DNA from: Condylostoma magnum
Taxonomy: Eukaryota > Ciliophora > Heterotrichea > Heterotrichida > Condylostomatidae
DNA length: 22,587 bases
Assembly: GCA_920105805.1 (NCBI GenBank)
Contig: CAKKTI010000291.1
Span: 1 to 22,587 of the forward strand
Direction: 5' to 3'
The position numbers and the translations under genes are program-made. Within the stretch, counting starts at the first letter, position 1; each line of letters opens with the position of its first letter. Under the pieces are notes generated by a model that was not told the DNA's origin, made no database searches, and saw only the letters and a list, made by a program, of their open reading frames with translations. Below are positions 9,286 to 19,527 of this stretch, piece by piece.

Positions 9286-10569
9286 ATGGTGAATATATTC
9301 AAACGCATGGGAAAAAAAGCCAAACACTTTAATTTCTTCGTCCATATTCACTGGATTAGGGCATAAGTCTAAGAAAGTCATCGTGTTTAACTATCTTGGC
9401 ACTTAGAAGACAATACTACGTAAACCATACCTCATTCATTCATAAAGCCAGATGCTCCTCAGCTGGAAATAAACGAGCTGCTTAACATGAATACCACTCT
9501 GTATCTAAGAAAGTCTAAAGAGCCTTTACCACATATAGCAGAATTGAGAGTTGTTGGGTAAGTTGAAGGAAGGCCTGAAAGACCTTTGGGAAGGGCGATG
9601 GTTGACCTGTCATAATATCATATTAACCCTCTAAGAGAGCATATTGTTGCATTAGGAGAATGCTAAGTCTGTATATCTGTTTTTGCAACAAAACCCTTGA
9701 AGGTTAAGCCGCATAAGGAAAAGAAGCATGAGGAAAAGAAACATGAGGAGAAAAAGCATAAGGAAAAGAAAGAAGGGGACTCCTCTTCATCATCTTCTTC
9801 TGATTAGGAACACCATCATAAGCCTTAGAAGCAAAAGGAGCCAAAAGTTAACATAAACAACGAGCTAATATTAGAAATTAGAAGACTAAAAGAGCAGATG
9901 TTTAAAATCTCTAGAGAACTTGACCCATTAGTCTTATAAAGAGATGTCGTTGAAAATCAAATTAAAGTTGCTAATGAGGAACTTACCACTGTTAGATCTA
10001 AACTTGACAGACTTAACAGAGAATAAATAGAACTAAAAGAAATCGAAATTGTACGATGGAAGGCCAAAAGAGATGCATATAGTAGAAGAATAAAGCATTT
10101 AGAGGAATTACAACCTCAGTTATAGGAACAACTAGATTTGATTATAGCTGAGAATAATTAAATAAAAGATAAAGCAGAGGAAGTAAAGGAGGATATGATA
10201 GAATCAAATGAAAAGGAAGGTAAGGATATTCATTAAAGGATAAGCTCTAAAAAAGCAGCTTATAAGAAAATGTGCAAAGAAAGAGATGAGTGTAAGGAGG
10301 ATATAGAAAAAACTAGTGAGCATGTAGAGAAACTAAAGCATAAAAATGAGAAACTTGCTTCTGGAGAACATGATGATAAATTAGAGAAATGGCAACACCG
10401 TGTAAAAGATTTAGAGGAAAAGAATCAGAAGATATTAACTGAATTAAATGAGTTGTATGAGGTTACTAAAACTATTGAAATTGACTCGAAATCTGAGAAG
10501 GATTTAATAGAATTTCAAGAGAAATTAGAGGCAGTAATAAACTACATCAACATGGCTATTTCTGCTTAG
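9286..10569 (+). CDS. NT-C2 domain plus coiled-coil protein
   Basis: A 427-residue protein. Residues about 10-145 resemble the NT-type C2 domain of EEIG1/EHBP1-like proteins: KHFNFFVHIHWIRAQVQESH, ...LYLRKSKEPLPHIAELRVVG, RPLGRAMVDLSQYH, then CQVCISVFATKP. In known members this domain binds membranes or scaffolds and is followed by coiled coils. Next comes a Lys/His/Glu-rich linker with a 15-bp repeat and a Ser run, then a long coiled coil from about residue 185 to the end (ELILEIRRLKEQMFKISREL; LEKWQHRVKDLEEKNQKILT). The first 317 codons contain about 14 TAA/TAG as Gln; the last 110 codons contain none before the TAG stop at 10567, and two more in-frame TAGs follow within 15 bases. It is convergent with TRAPPC10. 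A role in traffic or the cytoskeleton is inferred. Confidence 0.75.
9706..9765 (+). repeat. Four copies of a 15-bp coding repeat (Lys-x-His-Lys/Glu-Glu)
   Basis: Units start at 9706, 9721, 9736 and 9751, each close to AAGAAGCATGAGGAA, and encode K-[KP]-H-[EK]-E. They form a charged linker between the NT-C2 domain and the coiled coil. The unit length keeps the reading frame, so copy number can vary without breaking the protein. Confidence 0.85.
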
Positions 10570-10717
10570 GTTTAGATTAGTTAGTATTTTTTTAATTATA
10601 GAAAGAAGCTGTATAATCAAAAATTCATCATTTTCACAGTTTATACAATAAAAGGGCTTTGACTCCTATATTAGACTTATTTATACCGCAATCTTTAACA
10701 AAAAAGTTTTAAATGAA
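10570..10717. other. Convergent intergenic region
   Basis: These 148 bp lie between the stop codons of two convergent genes and should hold both 3' UTRs and polyadenylation sites. They are A/T-rich, with extra in-frame stops just after the NT-C2 gene. Nothing else was seen. Confidence 0.4.
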
Positions 10718-13700
10718 TTAATTAAAAGCAACAGAAACTTCTCGTGTTCCTTGAAGTTTTAGAATCGGTATATCATTGCAGGATACATCTAATTTTGGTA
10801 TTTTTATATTACCACTTCTCAATGGAACCAATCTAAACTGGATTGATTATCCTAATTCATAAGGATTCAAGCATTTCCAATTCTAATCAGGCAAAACGCT
10901 TACTTCAAACTAGTCATGGGTATTAAGATATACTATAAGTATGTAAACTTAGTTTAAAATGCCTAATCCAGAATGCCTTATTTATACAATGGGAACTTCT
11001 CTCTAAAAGGTACACTGGGCCTAAAATACCTGATTTTGCATTCTGTCTCAAATTTATTAAATTAAGTTATTATTCAGCCGCTTTTCCCCTCAACTTAGCA
11101 TATAGTTGATTACTATACTTCCTTAAGATTAGGAAATATTATCCAAAATGAAGCATAAAGTAGTATGTTATCCAGTTTTTAAAATTTGATTAGGTTTATT
11201 CAAATCCTAGACTATTTTGCAGTTTTAAATTTGCCAGTTTTTTATAATCAATATTTTAGGAGATGACGATTCAATCACTACTTTCAAAAAATGCAGACTA
11301 GATCGACTGTAAACAAATGATACTAAGTTTATTGGATCGAGGAATTCTAAATTTGCGTCGAATTTGATCATATCTGCAAAATTTTGTTACTTATAAGCCA
11401 ATGATAAGGAAAGATTATGATATTTTTTTATTTTTGATAAGTATTAAGCAATATCCTTTTTGTCTTATAAGCATTTCATTGGTTTTGTGTAAAATCTACT
11501 TATGTTTTTGAAAGTAGGAGAGTTTAGGGAAATCTCTCTATCTACTGTTATATAAGAAATGTAGCACACTATATAATAAGAAGATTTTGCTTTCAAATCC
11601 TGCAATTTCAAGGAGTTTTAGTGAATTTGTAGTAAAACAGGTTCTTTTTGTTCCTAATGAGTAAATAATTCGCATTAAGGCTGTATTACTAGTTTATCTG
11701 TATTAAACGTCAATAAAACCTCATCAGTATCAATATAGTTAGACTTGATAATTAGGTAAAGCAAATGCTAGTTATTTGTTGCAATGAAATTAGGAGTTTT
11801 TATCTAAATCTGTATTGGGGATCTATTGCATATTTTTATCTCTTATATACTAATTGGGATTTCTAGTATAATATTACCAATCTGCAATAAAATGTTTCCT
11901 CTTTCATACTTATCTTAGTATATAGCAATTCCGGAGAAACTTATATTACAAAACCCATGATTTATAACGAAATTTTCAGAATCTAGAGTTAATTTGCTAT
12001 TCTACGAGTCCAGAACTATTTTTATTGGTTAAGATGACACAATATTACTTGGAAGTTGATTCTTAAACTCACAATTAGCTTAAACTGCATCAAATCTATC
12101 AAAAGTCTGCTTGGCAAACTTAACAGAGCATTTAACAGTTTCTTAAATACTAAACTTATTTCTATCTAAGTATAGCGATAATCCTTCGATATTATTTCAA
12201 AGATTTGTAAGAGTTTAGGCTGGCAGATAATTAGTCTTTCTGCATAGCTGCAATGCTATTTCAATAGCTTGCTGATATTACTGTGATTGTATATAAGCCT
12301 CCAGTAGTTACAGTCTTATAGCACATTCAATAGCAGCTCAATTTTAAAAAGTTGATAAAACTGACTGCAAGGTTTCCGCAGCTTCTCTGATTTACCCGGT
12401 TTTCCTGCATAAATACCCTGTTTCCATGCAATACTTAGCAGAACTCCTATAACTATTACTGGTTCTCTTCATTTCTGTCAGCTCTTTGCAGCATTGTATA
12501 ATAAAGCTCTTAAAACTTCCATAATCATCAAAATTAAACTGGGAGCTTATTGTGGTACTGTCGTTTTGCTATTAGCTTCCATTCGATTTACTGTTGAAGC
12601 CTATGATGGATGCTTGAGGGAATAAAGGTTGCCCTTCAGCTTCTATTGTAAATCTCTCTTATCAGGCCTATGGGGTGAAATCAGGCTCAGGCTGTTTATA
12701 AATTACAAGTAAATCTTCGTAGTTTCATTTGTATATAGCTAATCTCTCTGCATATCCTTTTGCAATTGCTAGAAGATATCCGATAATATTCGCAACTTCG
12801 TCAATCTTATTTACTTCATACAATGCACTCATGGACTATCTTAATACAGTTTTTAGACGTATACAGGTTGAAATTATTCATTTTAAGACTTAATGCTGAT
12901 CTTTAGTACCTTGAAACAGTTTTATGCAGTAAGTTATGAATATAAGAGACTGCTCTCCGGCTACATTAGGCTACTATAGGCTTATTCATAAATCTATTTT
13001 TCTGTATATAATAAATTCTCTTATTTTCAGCTCATTTATCTCATTTCTAGCTAGCATTTTTTTGAATTAATCACCTGTTAAAATTTGATCATTTGATAAG
13101 TCAACTTCTACTACAAAAGGTGGAAATTCAGTTTCTATAAAAAGAGTATTTGAGACCTACTCATAATACTTTAAAGCCTTTTTATATCATTAAATATTTT
13201 CATAGATTTAAGCCAATCCGTAAAATATCAATGCTTTTTAAATATACTGCAAACTTTAATCTAGCAAATATAGTTTTATTTGTTAGTGACGAGTTATAAT
13301 AGATTCTCCTAAATAAGTTCCTAATGTGCTTATAAACTCTACTCAATATTCGTCCATATTCACAGAAGGATTGTCAAAACTGGCAAATTTGTGTTTAGAT
13401 TTTGAATAAATATTAAGACAACGTTCTTTAGATAGTCCTGTTGTTTTTGTTATGTCATATTATATGTGGTGAAATGTCTTTTTGAGAGAAAGTTGCATGC
13501 TATCTGTAATCATTTGTAACTAAGGAATATACAGCACTAATCACTCAGTTTTTCACTCTTCCATCTACTCAATCCAGATTTTCAACTTCTACTTAAACTT
13601 TCTTTAGTATTGCAATATGTCTTAGCAGTGTAATATGTAGATTGATAGGTATGGAAGCTTGTAGAGATTAGCAGGGTTGGCCGATTGCTTTATTGTTTCA

Positions 13701-13864
13701 TAATTAACAAAGGAAACTGGTAATTTTTGTATTTGAGACTGATTGTTGGAATTTGTTCTTATTGTAATGTTTTTAAGGGGTGTTCTGTCTAAAATAGGCC
13801 TACGAATGAAGTTTCAAATTTCATGTTCATCAAATACAGCAATGGGAAAGGTAGTAAAATCCAT
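10718..13864 (-). CDS. TRAPPC10: TRAPP II complex subunit TRAPPC10 (Trs130-like)
   Basis: A 1048-residue protein (human about 1260, yeast about 1100). TRAPPC10 is specific to TRAPP II, the Rab-activating tether in late Golgi and recycling traffic. The N-terminal half aligns in order with the family: LYKLPYLSIYILHCQD, a KLKIWIEQMEEWKTEWLVLY segment, LSKERCLNIYSKS, then DEYWVEFISTLGTYLGESII (near residue 170) and QKALIFYGLAQIYENIQWYK, then KALKYYEQ, matching the helical 'eelAfvfEml..yedALvqYdeL' region. The C-terminus is beta-rich, with RLVPLRSGNIKIPKLDVSCN as in the family's last domain. Trp codons are mostly TGA. The whole 3.1 kb is in one frame without introns. The stop is TAA at 10718-10720 (43 clean codons before it), with another TAA three codons later. 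In-frame TGA occurs only about 90 bp further. Confidence 0.8.
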
Positions 13865-14196
13865 ACTAGATAATATTTTTAGTGTTTAATTCTTATAATT
13901 TAACTTATCAAGTGATTTAAGTATGTTTAAAACAGATAATAAATGAACTTGGGTAGGATTATCTATATTATATAATAGCTTTATTAAAGGTTTTAAATTA
14001 ATCTCTGTATTTCTATTATATTTAAAGTGTATGACAATAAAATTTATTTTGGTTTAAAGCAAGTGTGCTTATTTCAGTATGACTCTCAATTTTAGTATAT
14101 TCTTTAAGTCTTTTTGTAAATGTATTTTTAATTAGGAGTTGATTATATTGTACTATAAGTAAAATTATAGTATACAAAAGTCCAGAAATCATTAAA
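13865..14196. promoter_or_regulatory. 332-bp divergent intergenic region
   Basis: This spacer lies between the divergent starts of TRAPPC10 and the unknown gene at 14197, so it should contain both promoters. It is A/T-rich with many short TATA-like runs but no motif I can single out. No small gene was recognised in it. Confidence 0.4.
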
Positions 14197-15774
14197 ATGG
14201 AATGAAGAAATTAGTATTAGATTCCTCGAAGCTACTAAAGATTGAGCTCTATCAATCAGCGATAATTTAGTAATTACTAGTAATCAATAACACCTCCTCC
14301 TATTTAAAGACATCCTAATATCTCTTAATAATACTATACTCCAAATAGGAATAGAATTTATAAAACATACAAAAGACTTAAAAAGGAAGTGAAAGTAACA
14401 CAAAAAGATCAAAGATTTCGAGCTTTACAGGGCAGAATTTCTTTTATATCTAATCTAGTTGATTAAAAAATAAGCCGACCTAACAAAATGTAAAGCAATA
14501 ATTCCCTTTTAAACAATCTAAGCTAGTAACAAAGCTCATTAATCAGTATAATGAAAAAGATGAACCATAATTTAAAGTAAAATAGAAGTGCAATTCCCAA
14601 TTTTCCTGCATTGTAACCTTAAAAACATCCCATAGAAGAATAATATGAAAGAGTTAAAGCATCTCCAGATGGTCCTTATGAAATATTATAGGAATTAAAT
14701 GTCTTAGATGATGAAGGAGGAGATATTTTCCTAGATGATAAGCGTTAAGTACAATACGATGCTTTGTGATCCTAAAAAGACAAAAATTAAGCGTTTAGAA
14801 AATTTTATAACAAAAACAAATAATAAATGCTTGTAGTAAACAGATAAAATAGAGTTAAACCTAAGGGAAAATCTCGATTCAGAGCAGCTGTATTAGCTGT
14901 TAAATTTCCAATTTTATTAAGAAAGCATGTAAAAATACTAAAACTCCAACATAGGCAAGAAAATTTAAAGCTAATGAAGCATTCATTGATTATTTATAGA
15001 GAGGTAGCAAAGTCATGGCTTTTAGGTGCTTTAAAAATGCCTTTATATTCAATTATCAGCGACCCTAAACTAGATCTAGATATTTTCCCCAAGAAATGGT
15101 ATTAACGATAAAATGCTAAATTAATGAAGTCAAAAATAATAAAAATAGGAATAAGAGTAAAGGCAATTTTCATAGGGTTGATTGAAAACACTGATAAATA
15201 ACATATGCCGGACCCTTTGATACAATTTTTAGCTCGTTATACAGCAAATGGAGCTTATCACGTCTAAGATGAATTCACTTAATTAGAGAAAAATAGACTC
15301 GAACTTGACGAATTGGGAGCATTGTAAAATATGAGCAATAAGAGAAAAAGAATGATGATAAGTTTATTCCTTTTAACTAAACTACTAGTAGAAGATATAA
15401 TGCTAAATCCCGATGCTAATAATCTGATAACCCGCTAAAATAAAAGTGTCTACTTGTAAATTTTATACAGAAACCTAAAAATAATTGCATCGTTTATTCA
15501 AAATGTCGTCATGCATAATATAGTACTAAACACTTCTATAAATGTGTAAGAAGACTTGTTAGAGCTATTAAATAGGAAAGAGAATTAAAATTATTCACTA
15601 GTAACATTAAAGCAGGGTCTTGATGACAGTGTATCTTAAAATCTTTTCTCAACATACCAATTAAGGCAAGCTTGGAACTAGATGGACGATGAAATTCAGG
15701 AAGCATTTAAACTACACTCAGATTGGGAAATACAAACTGTAAGATTAATAGAGAGAGGCAAAGAGGATGATTAA
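14197..15774 (+). CDS. Unknown 525-residue protein upstream of the FAM161-like gene
   Basis: Reading from the ATG at 14197 (context ATTAAAATGG) gives 525 residues. The first about 150 are Gln/Asn/Ser-rich and probably disordered. From about residue 160 the protein is ordered and helical: VKASPDGPYEILQELNVLDD, then RQNRVKPKGKSRFRAAVLAV, EVAKSWLLGALKMPLYSIIS, PDPLIQFLARYTANGAYHVQ and RKRMMISLFLLTKLLVEDIM. It ends with a charged helix, LRQAWNQMDDEIQEAFKLHS. I recognise no family. Gln is often TAA/TAG; the last 31 codons have none before TAA at 15772. The next gene's ATG is only 7 bases further, in another frame. Either the transcripts overlap, or the two are one gene joined by a short intron (see 15791-15812). 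Confidence 0.65.
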
Positions 15775-15781
15775 TTAAAAA

Positions 15782-18502
15782 ATGGATTAAGTAAAATTAA
15801 AAGACTCTCTAGGTGGCGGGTTTAGAGTTCCTAATATTTAAGAATCTGATAGACCATCTATAATACATTCAATAAAAAACAAACCTTAAAGAGATTAAAT
15901 ACCATAGCATATCAACTCAATCAAAAGCCAGATAAACTAACTAAGAGATGAATCAGTTTATTTAAACCAAATTAAGCAAAATGCATAGTAAGAGTAATCA
16001 ATTTTGCACTTTTAACTGGATTAACAGTATTAAGGCTATTTACCAGCTGAGGAAAATTATTCATTAGAGTAAATTGAAGCTTTGAGAAAAAGACAGTCAT
16101 TAAAGCTGATTGAACTGCAATAATAGTATGAAAGTTAAAAACAAACTGGGCAATCTATTCAATAATAGAAACCTCAATCAAGCTGATAAAGAGCTAAATA
16201 AAATGCGTAGTTAAAACATTAAAGAATACTCGGGGATTTATATGAGGCAGAGGAAAGGCTGAGAATAAATGAAATGAGCAAAAGGTAAGAATCTACTCCA
16301 TTGTTAAGCGACGTTGTTGATACATTTGAGGAAAAATAAGATATAGATTTGACTAAGTTTGAATAAAAGAGAATCTAGCCAAATTACGTAAGTGAAAAGG
16401 CAAAACTACCACTGCTATAAAAGGATAAAAGAAATGCACTTGCAAGATGAATGTTTAAAAAGATCAGTTAAGGATAATCGACAGTAAGTGGAGATCTTTT
16501 GATATAACAATTTAAAGAAGACCCCTAAATGGCCTAAATCTTCGGTGTTGATATTGATTAGGTGGAAAATGTGATAGAAAGCACATAATAAATATCTGAA
16601 AGCAACTTTCTAGACTTGCTTGATGGAAACTACGAAAATTTATAAGAGGATGATTTATCTCAAGATATAAAACCATAAATAAACTCCTTTATCAACCAGA
16701 ACCATTTAGATATAATGCTGGAAGCTGTGTCTCAGTTAGATCCATAAGGAGAACTAGTATTTCCTACTGCGCAATTCATAAATACACTAAGAGAAGACCC
16801 AGGTCTATAAGTTCTGCTTCATTCCACAGTATGCACAAAGGAAAACTAGCCTATAACATTGCTTCAACTTTTAGATGATTTAGAAAGAGACCATATAGAA
16901 GAGCAAATTACATGAAATAGTTTTCTAGATCTCATATGGAAAAATGAACCAATTGATACTTAAAGATCTTAAGTTAATTTTGAATAAGATACTATATAAA
17001 TAATGCAGGATGTGTATGATAGGATTCCTAGGTAGGAAGGTAATGTATTAACTAATCAATTTATCTAAGAATTATAAAGAGATCCAATCTTATTATTACA
17101 TTTCAAAGAAAATCCTTAGGAAAAGTCAAGCTTAGAGACAACTTTAGACAAAATTAGAGAAAATTTTACAAGTTATATACAATGGAATGAGTTTTGTGAT
17201 TATTTGACTTCAAACGGAAGACCAGTGCATCCATTTTTATACGAAAAGCCAAGAAGCACTTTCATTACTAAAAACAATGAAGGAAAGACTGAAATATAGA
17301 ATTAAACAAAAAAGCCTTAAATAACAAAGCCAATTGAATTCAGTTTTATGAAAAGAGAGTAGAAAGAGTCAATAAAAAGACGGAGATTTGAGGAAATGAA
17401 GAAGCAAATAGAAGAGGAAGAGTTAAAACATTTAAGTTAGAAATTCAAAGCTAAGGAAGTCCCAGCTGCTGTAAGCATTCCTGTATTTGAGGCAATAAAA
17501 AACTAGAAATAAGTAAATAAAAAGCCTTTAACAGCACCTCAGCCCTTCAGTTTTACAAATAGACAAGTTAAATCTCAAAAACAGTCGTAATAAGAGCCGG
17601 AGCCTTAATAATTCAAAGCAAGGCCACCTCCCTAATCAACTAGTAAACTAATTTACTCCTAATAATAAGAAAAGGAAAGATAAAGAAAAGAATCCATAAA
17701 ACAAAGAGCATTAGAAAGCCTAATGAAATCAAAACTACCCCCAAGGATGGAAGTTCATTAAAATAATCCTAAACCTCCCCCAGAACCAGAAGAGTTTCCC
17801 CATAAGCCTCAACTTAACTAAAGGAAAGATACAAATGTTCTGTATTAAACATTCCAGAAAAAGCTAGAAGAGGTGAAAAAGGCATTGCCTAAAACTTAAC
17901 CAAAAGAATTCAATTTAAGTTAGTCTAAGCCTAAGCCACAGCCTGAGGAGGTGTTATAGAAAGTAGTAAGCACTAAATAAGCCAAAACTTAATTCGGAGA
18001 AATGCTTAAGAAAATTTAAGCATAGAAGAACTAGCAAGTTGAGTATAAAACTACAAAGAAGTAACAGGCTTGATTAGAGCAAAAGAGGTTGGAAAAGGAG
18101 GCCAAAGAATAATAAGAAAAAAAGAAAAGAGAGGAAGATGAGGCAAGATAAAAGAAATATGAAGAAGCTAAGAAGAGAAGATAAGCAAGCACTGTTAAGA
18201 CTACAGGCATTTAATCACTTTTAGGATCAGCTATGAAAGGAATGGTGAAAACTACTGTATCTGAGTATACTGAGCAAAAGAAGCAAATGGAGGAAAGGGT
18301 TAAGAATCGACCGCCTATACATGATACAGTTAATAGTGGGTTTTCCCATAAGAATAAAAAGATGTCTACTATTGATAGACTAAGACATAGAATTGGCCAG
18401 GCGACGTTTGAAGAGAATGATTAAAATATCGGAATTGTACAGCCAAATGAATGGGAAGCAAATGATGAAGAGTATGATGATTTACCTCAGTTTGATTATT
18501 AG
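15782..18502 (+). CDS. EF-hand-like repeats plus FAM161-like (UPF0564) protein
   Basis: A 906-residue protein. Residues 1-210 are Gln-rich with coiled-coil potential. Three related modules of about 85 residues follow, starting near 217 (NALARWMFKKISQGQSTVSG), 307 (LDIMLEAVSQLDPQGELVFP) and 407 (MQDVYDRIPRQEGNVLTNQF). Each has an EF-hand-like helix pair, a QF[IK]xxxxxDPxx block and, in the last two, W-N-x-F. Residues about 515-690 resemble FAM161/UPF0564: KPIEFSFMKRE, FKAKEVPAAVSIPVFEAIKN, APQPFSFTNR and FKARPPP. In animals FAM161 proteins bind microtubules in centrioles and connecting cilia. A strongly charged helix (near 750-800) and an acidic tail end the protein. The stop is TAG at 18500. 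Three internal Trp in conserved positions are TGA. A ciliary or basal-body role is inferred. The start may instead be internal to a larger spliced gene. Confidence 0.75.
15791..15812 (+). other. Candidate 22-bp intron joining the two neighbouring frames
   Basis: GTAAAATTAAAAGACTCTCT followed by AG has GT...AG ends. Its length (1 modulo 3) would bring the frame of the unknown gene at 14197 exactly into the frame of the FAM161-like gene, provided TAA at 15772 is read as Gln. The joined junction would read KNGLSGGGFRVPN. Against it, conserved genes in the window show no introns, and the ATG at 15782 gives an equally good start. It is a hypothesis only. Confidence 0.25.
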
Positions 18503-18676
18503 AAACTTTGTATTTTAAGCTAATTTAAAGTTTTTTCTGCTTTTCTTTGTTGATTTAGGATGCATTTGTTTTATGATTTCTTGTAATAATTATTACTAAG
18601 GATCAAATAGGTAAATCATGTGGAGCTATTAAGTTATTGTTTATATTAGGCTAATAGTAAAGGTTTAGTTGTCTAT
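18503..18676. other. Convergent intergenic region
   Basis: These 174 bp lie between the stops of the FAM161-like and F-box-like genes. They are A/T-rich and presumably hold both 3' ends. No TGA lies in the frame of the F-box gene through this spacer. Nothing else was seen. Confidence 0.4.
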
Positions 18677-19366
18677 TTAGATATACTCCTCAGGATTGCT
18701 ATTAATTTCAAATCGATGGTACTTTAATCCTAAATACTTTTTAGCTTTAATCTAGTTATATCGTAAATAATCAAATAAATATGAAACTAGTCTTGATTTT
18801 ATTGAGTAGTTTGAGAAATATACTTATAGTTCATCATCATACTTCTAATACCTAATTAAAAGCTTCTTCTTTTCTAAATACTTTTCAAACCTAGTATTAA
18901 AAGTATCCTTTAAAGTAAATTACGTTAATGATTTAATTTCCTTTCGTATAAAAGCAAGAAAATGAGAAATAGACATATAAGCATCTCTATATAGAATACA
19001 ATTATAGCATAATGTAATTTCTCTAAATTTATCAAGATAGCAATGACTGTATGCATAGCAATTTTAGCATACTGTTCTTCCTTTTGTATATTTGTTCATT
19101 AGTTAAATTGAATTAATATAAGCACCATCAAGCACATCTCTATTCCACAGTGTTTACGCGACTGTGTTATTCCAACTGATTTCATAAAACTTCTTGCATA
19201 CTTATCTAAAGCTTACAATTTCCCTATATTCAAGAAACTATAAGATTTAGCTTCAGATATTGCAATTATAACAACACTTGAAATCCAACACTTTTCCTTA
19301 CTAAAAATACAAAGCATTCTTAAACCATTCTTCCTCTTATTCTCTCTACTAATTAGGAACTATCAT
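18677..19366 (-). CDS. F-box-like protein with cysteine pairs
   Basis: The ATG at 19366 gives 229 residues (MIVPNQQREQEEEWFKNALY...). Residues about 35-75 fit an F-box: NIWSQILQFLEYREIVSFRQ, then VCKKFYEISWNN...LWNRD, matching the 'hxxIhxxLxxxdhhxhrxVCkxfxxl...hW' pattern; the usual leading Leu-Pro is replaced by a Cys-rich KCCYNCN. F-boxes dock substrates to SCF ubiquitin ligases through Skp1. Next are CxxC pairs (TVCQNCYAYSHC...LCYNC) that could bind zinc, then a charged helical region (KDTFNTRFEKYLEKKKLLIR). The stop is TAA at 18677-18679, preceded by 26 codons without TAA/TAG; another TAA four codons on (18665) is the alternative. Reading past both gives no in-frame TGA before the neighbouring gene. 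Substrate unknown. Confidence 0.65.
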
Positions 19367-19527
19367 AAATTTACTATAATCAATGCAATTATAATGAACT
19401 TATACACCCTCAACTTCTCAATATTTCCCTATTATAAAATCTTTGCATTCATCACATTTCTTACACTCTTAATCACTCTCAATTAACTAAATATCAATTC
19501 TTAATGATTTAAATTAACTATACATAA
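19367..19527. promoter_or_regulatory. 161-bp divergent intergenic region
   Basis: This spacer lies between the divergent starts of the F-box-like and coiled-coil genes. It is A/T-rich, with pyrimidine runs on the plus strand and a TTAATGATTTAAATTAACTA stretch at 19501-19520 just before the coiled-coil start. Promoter function is inferred from position. Confidence 0.35.
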
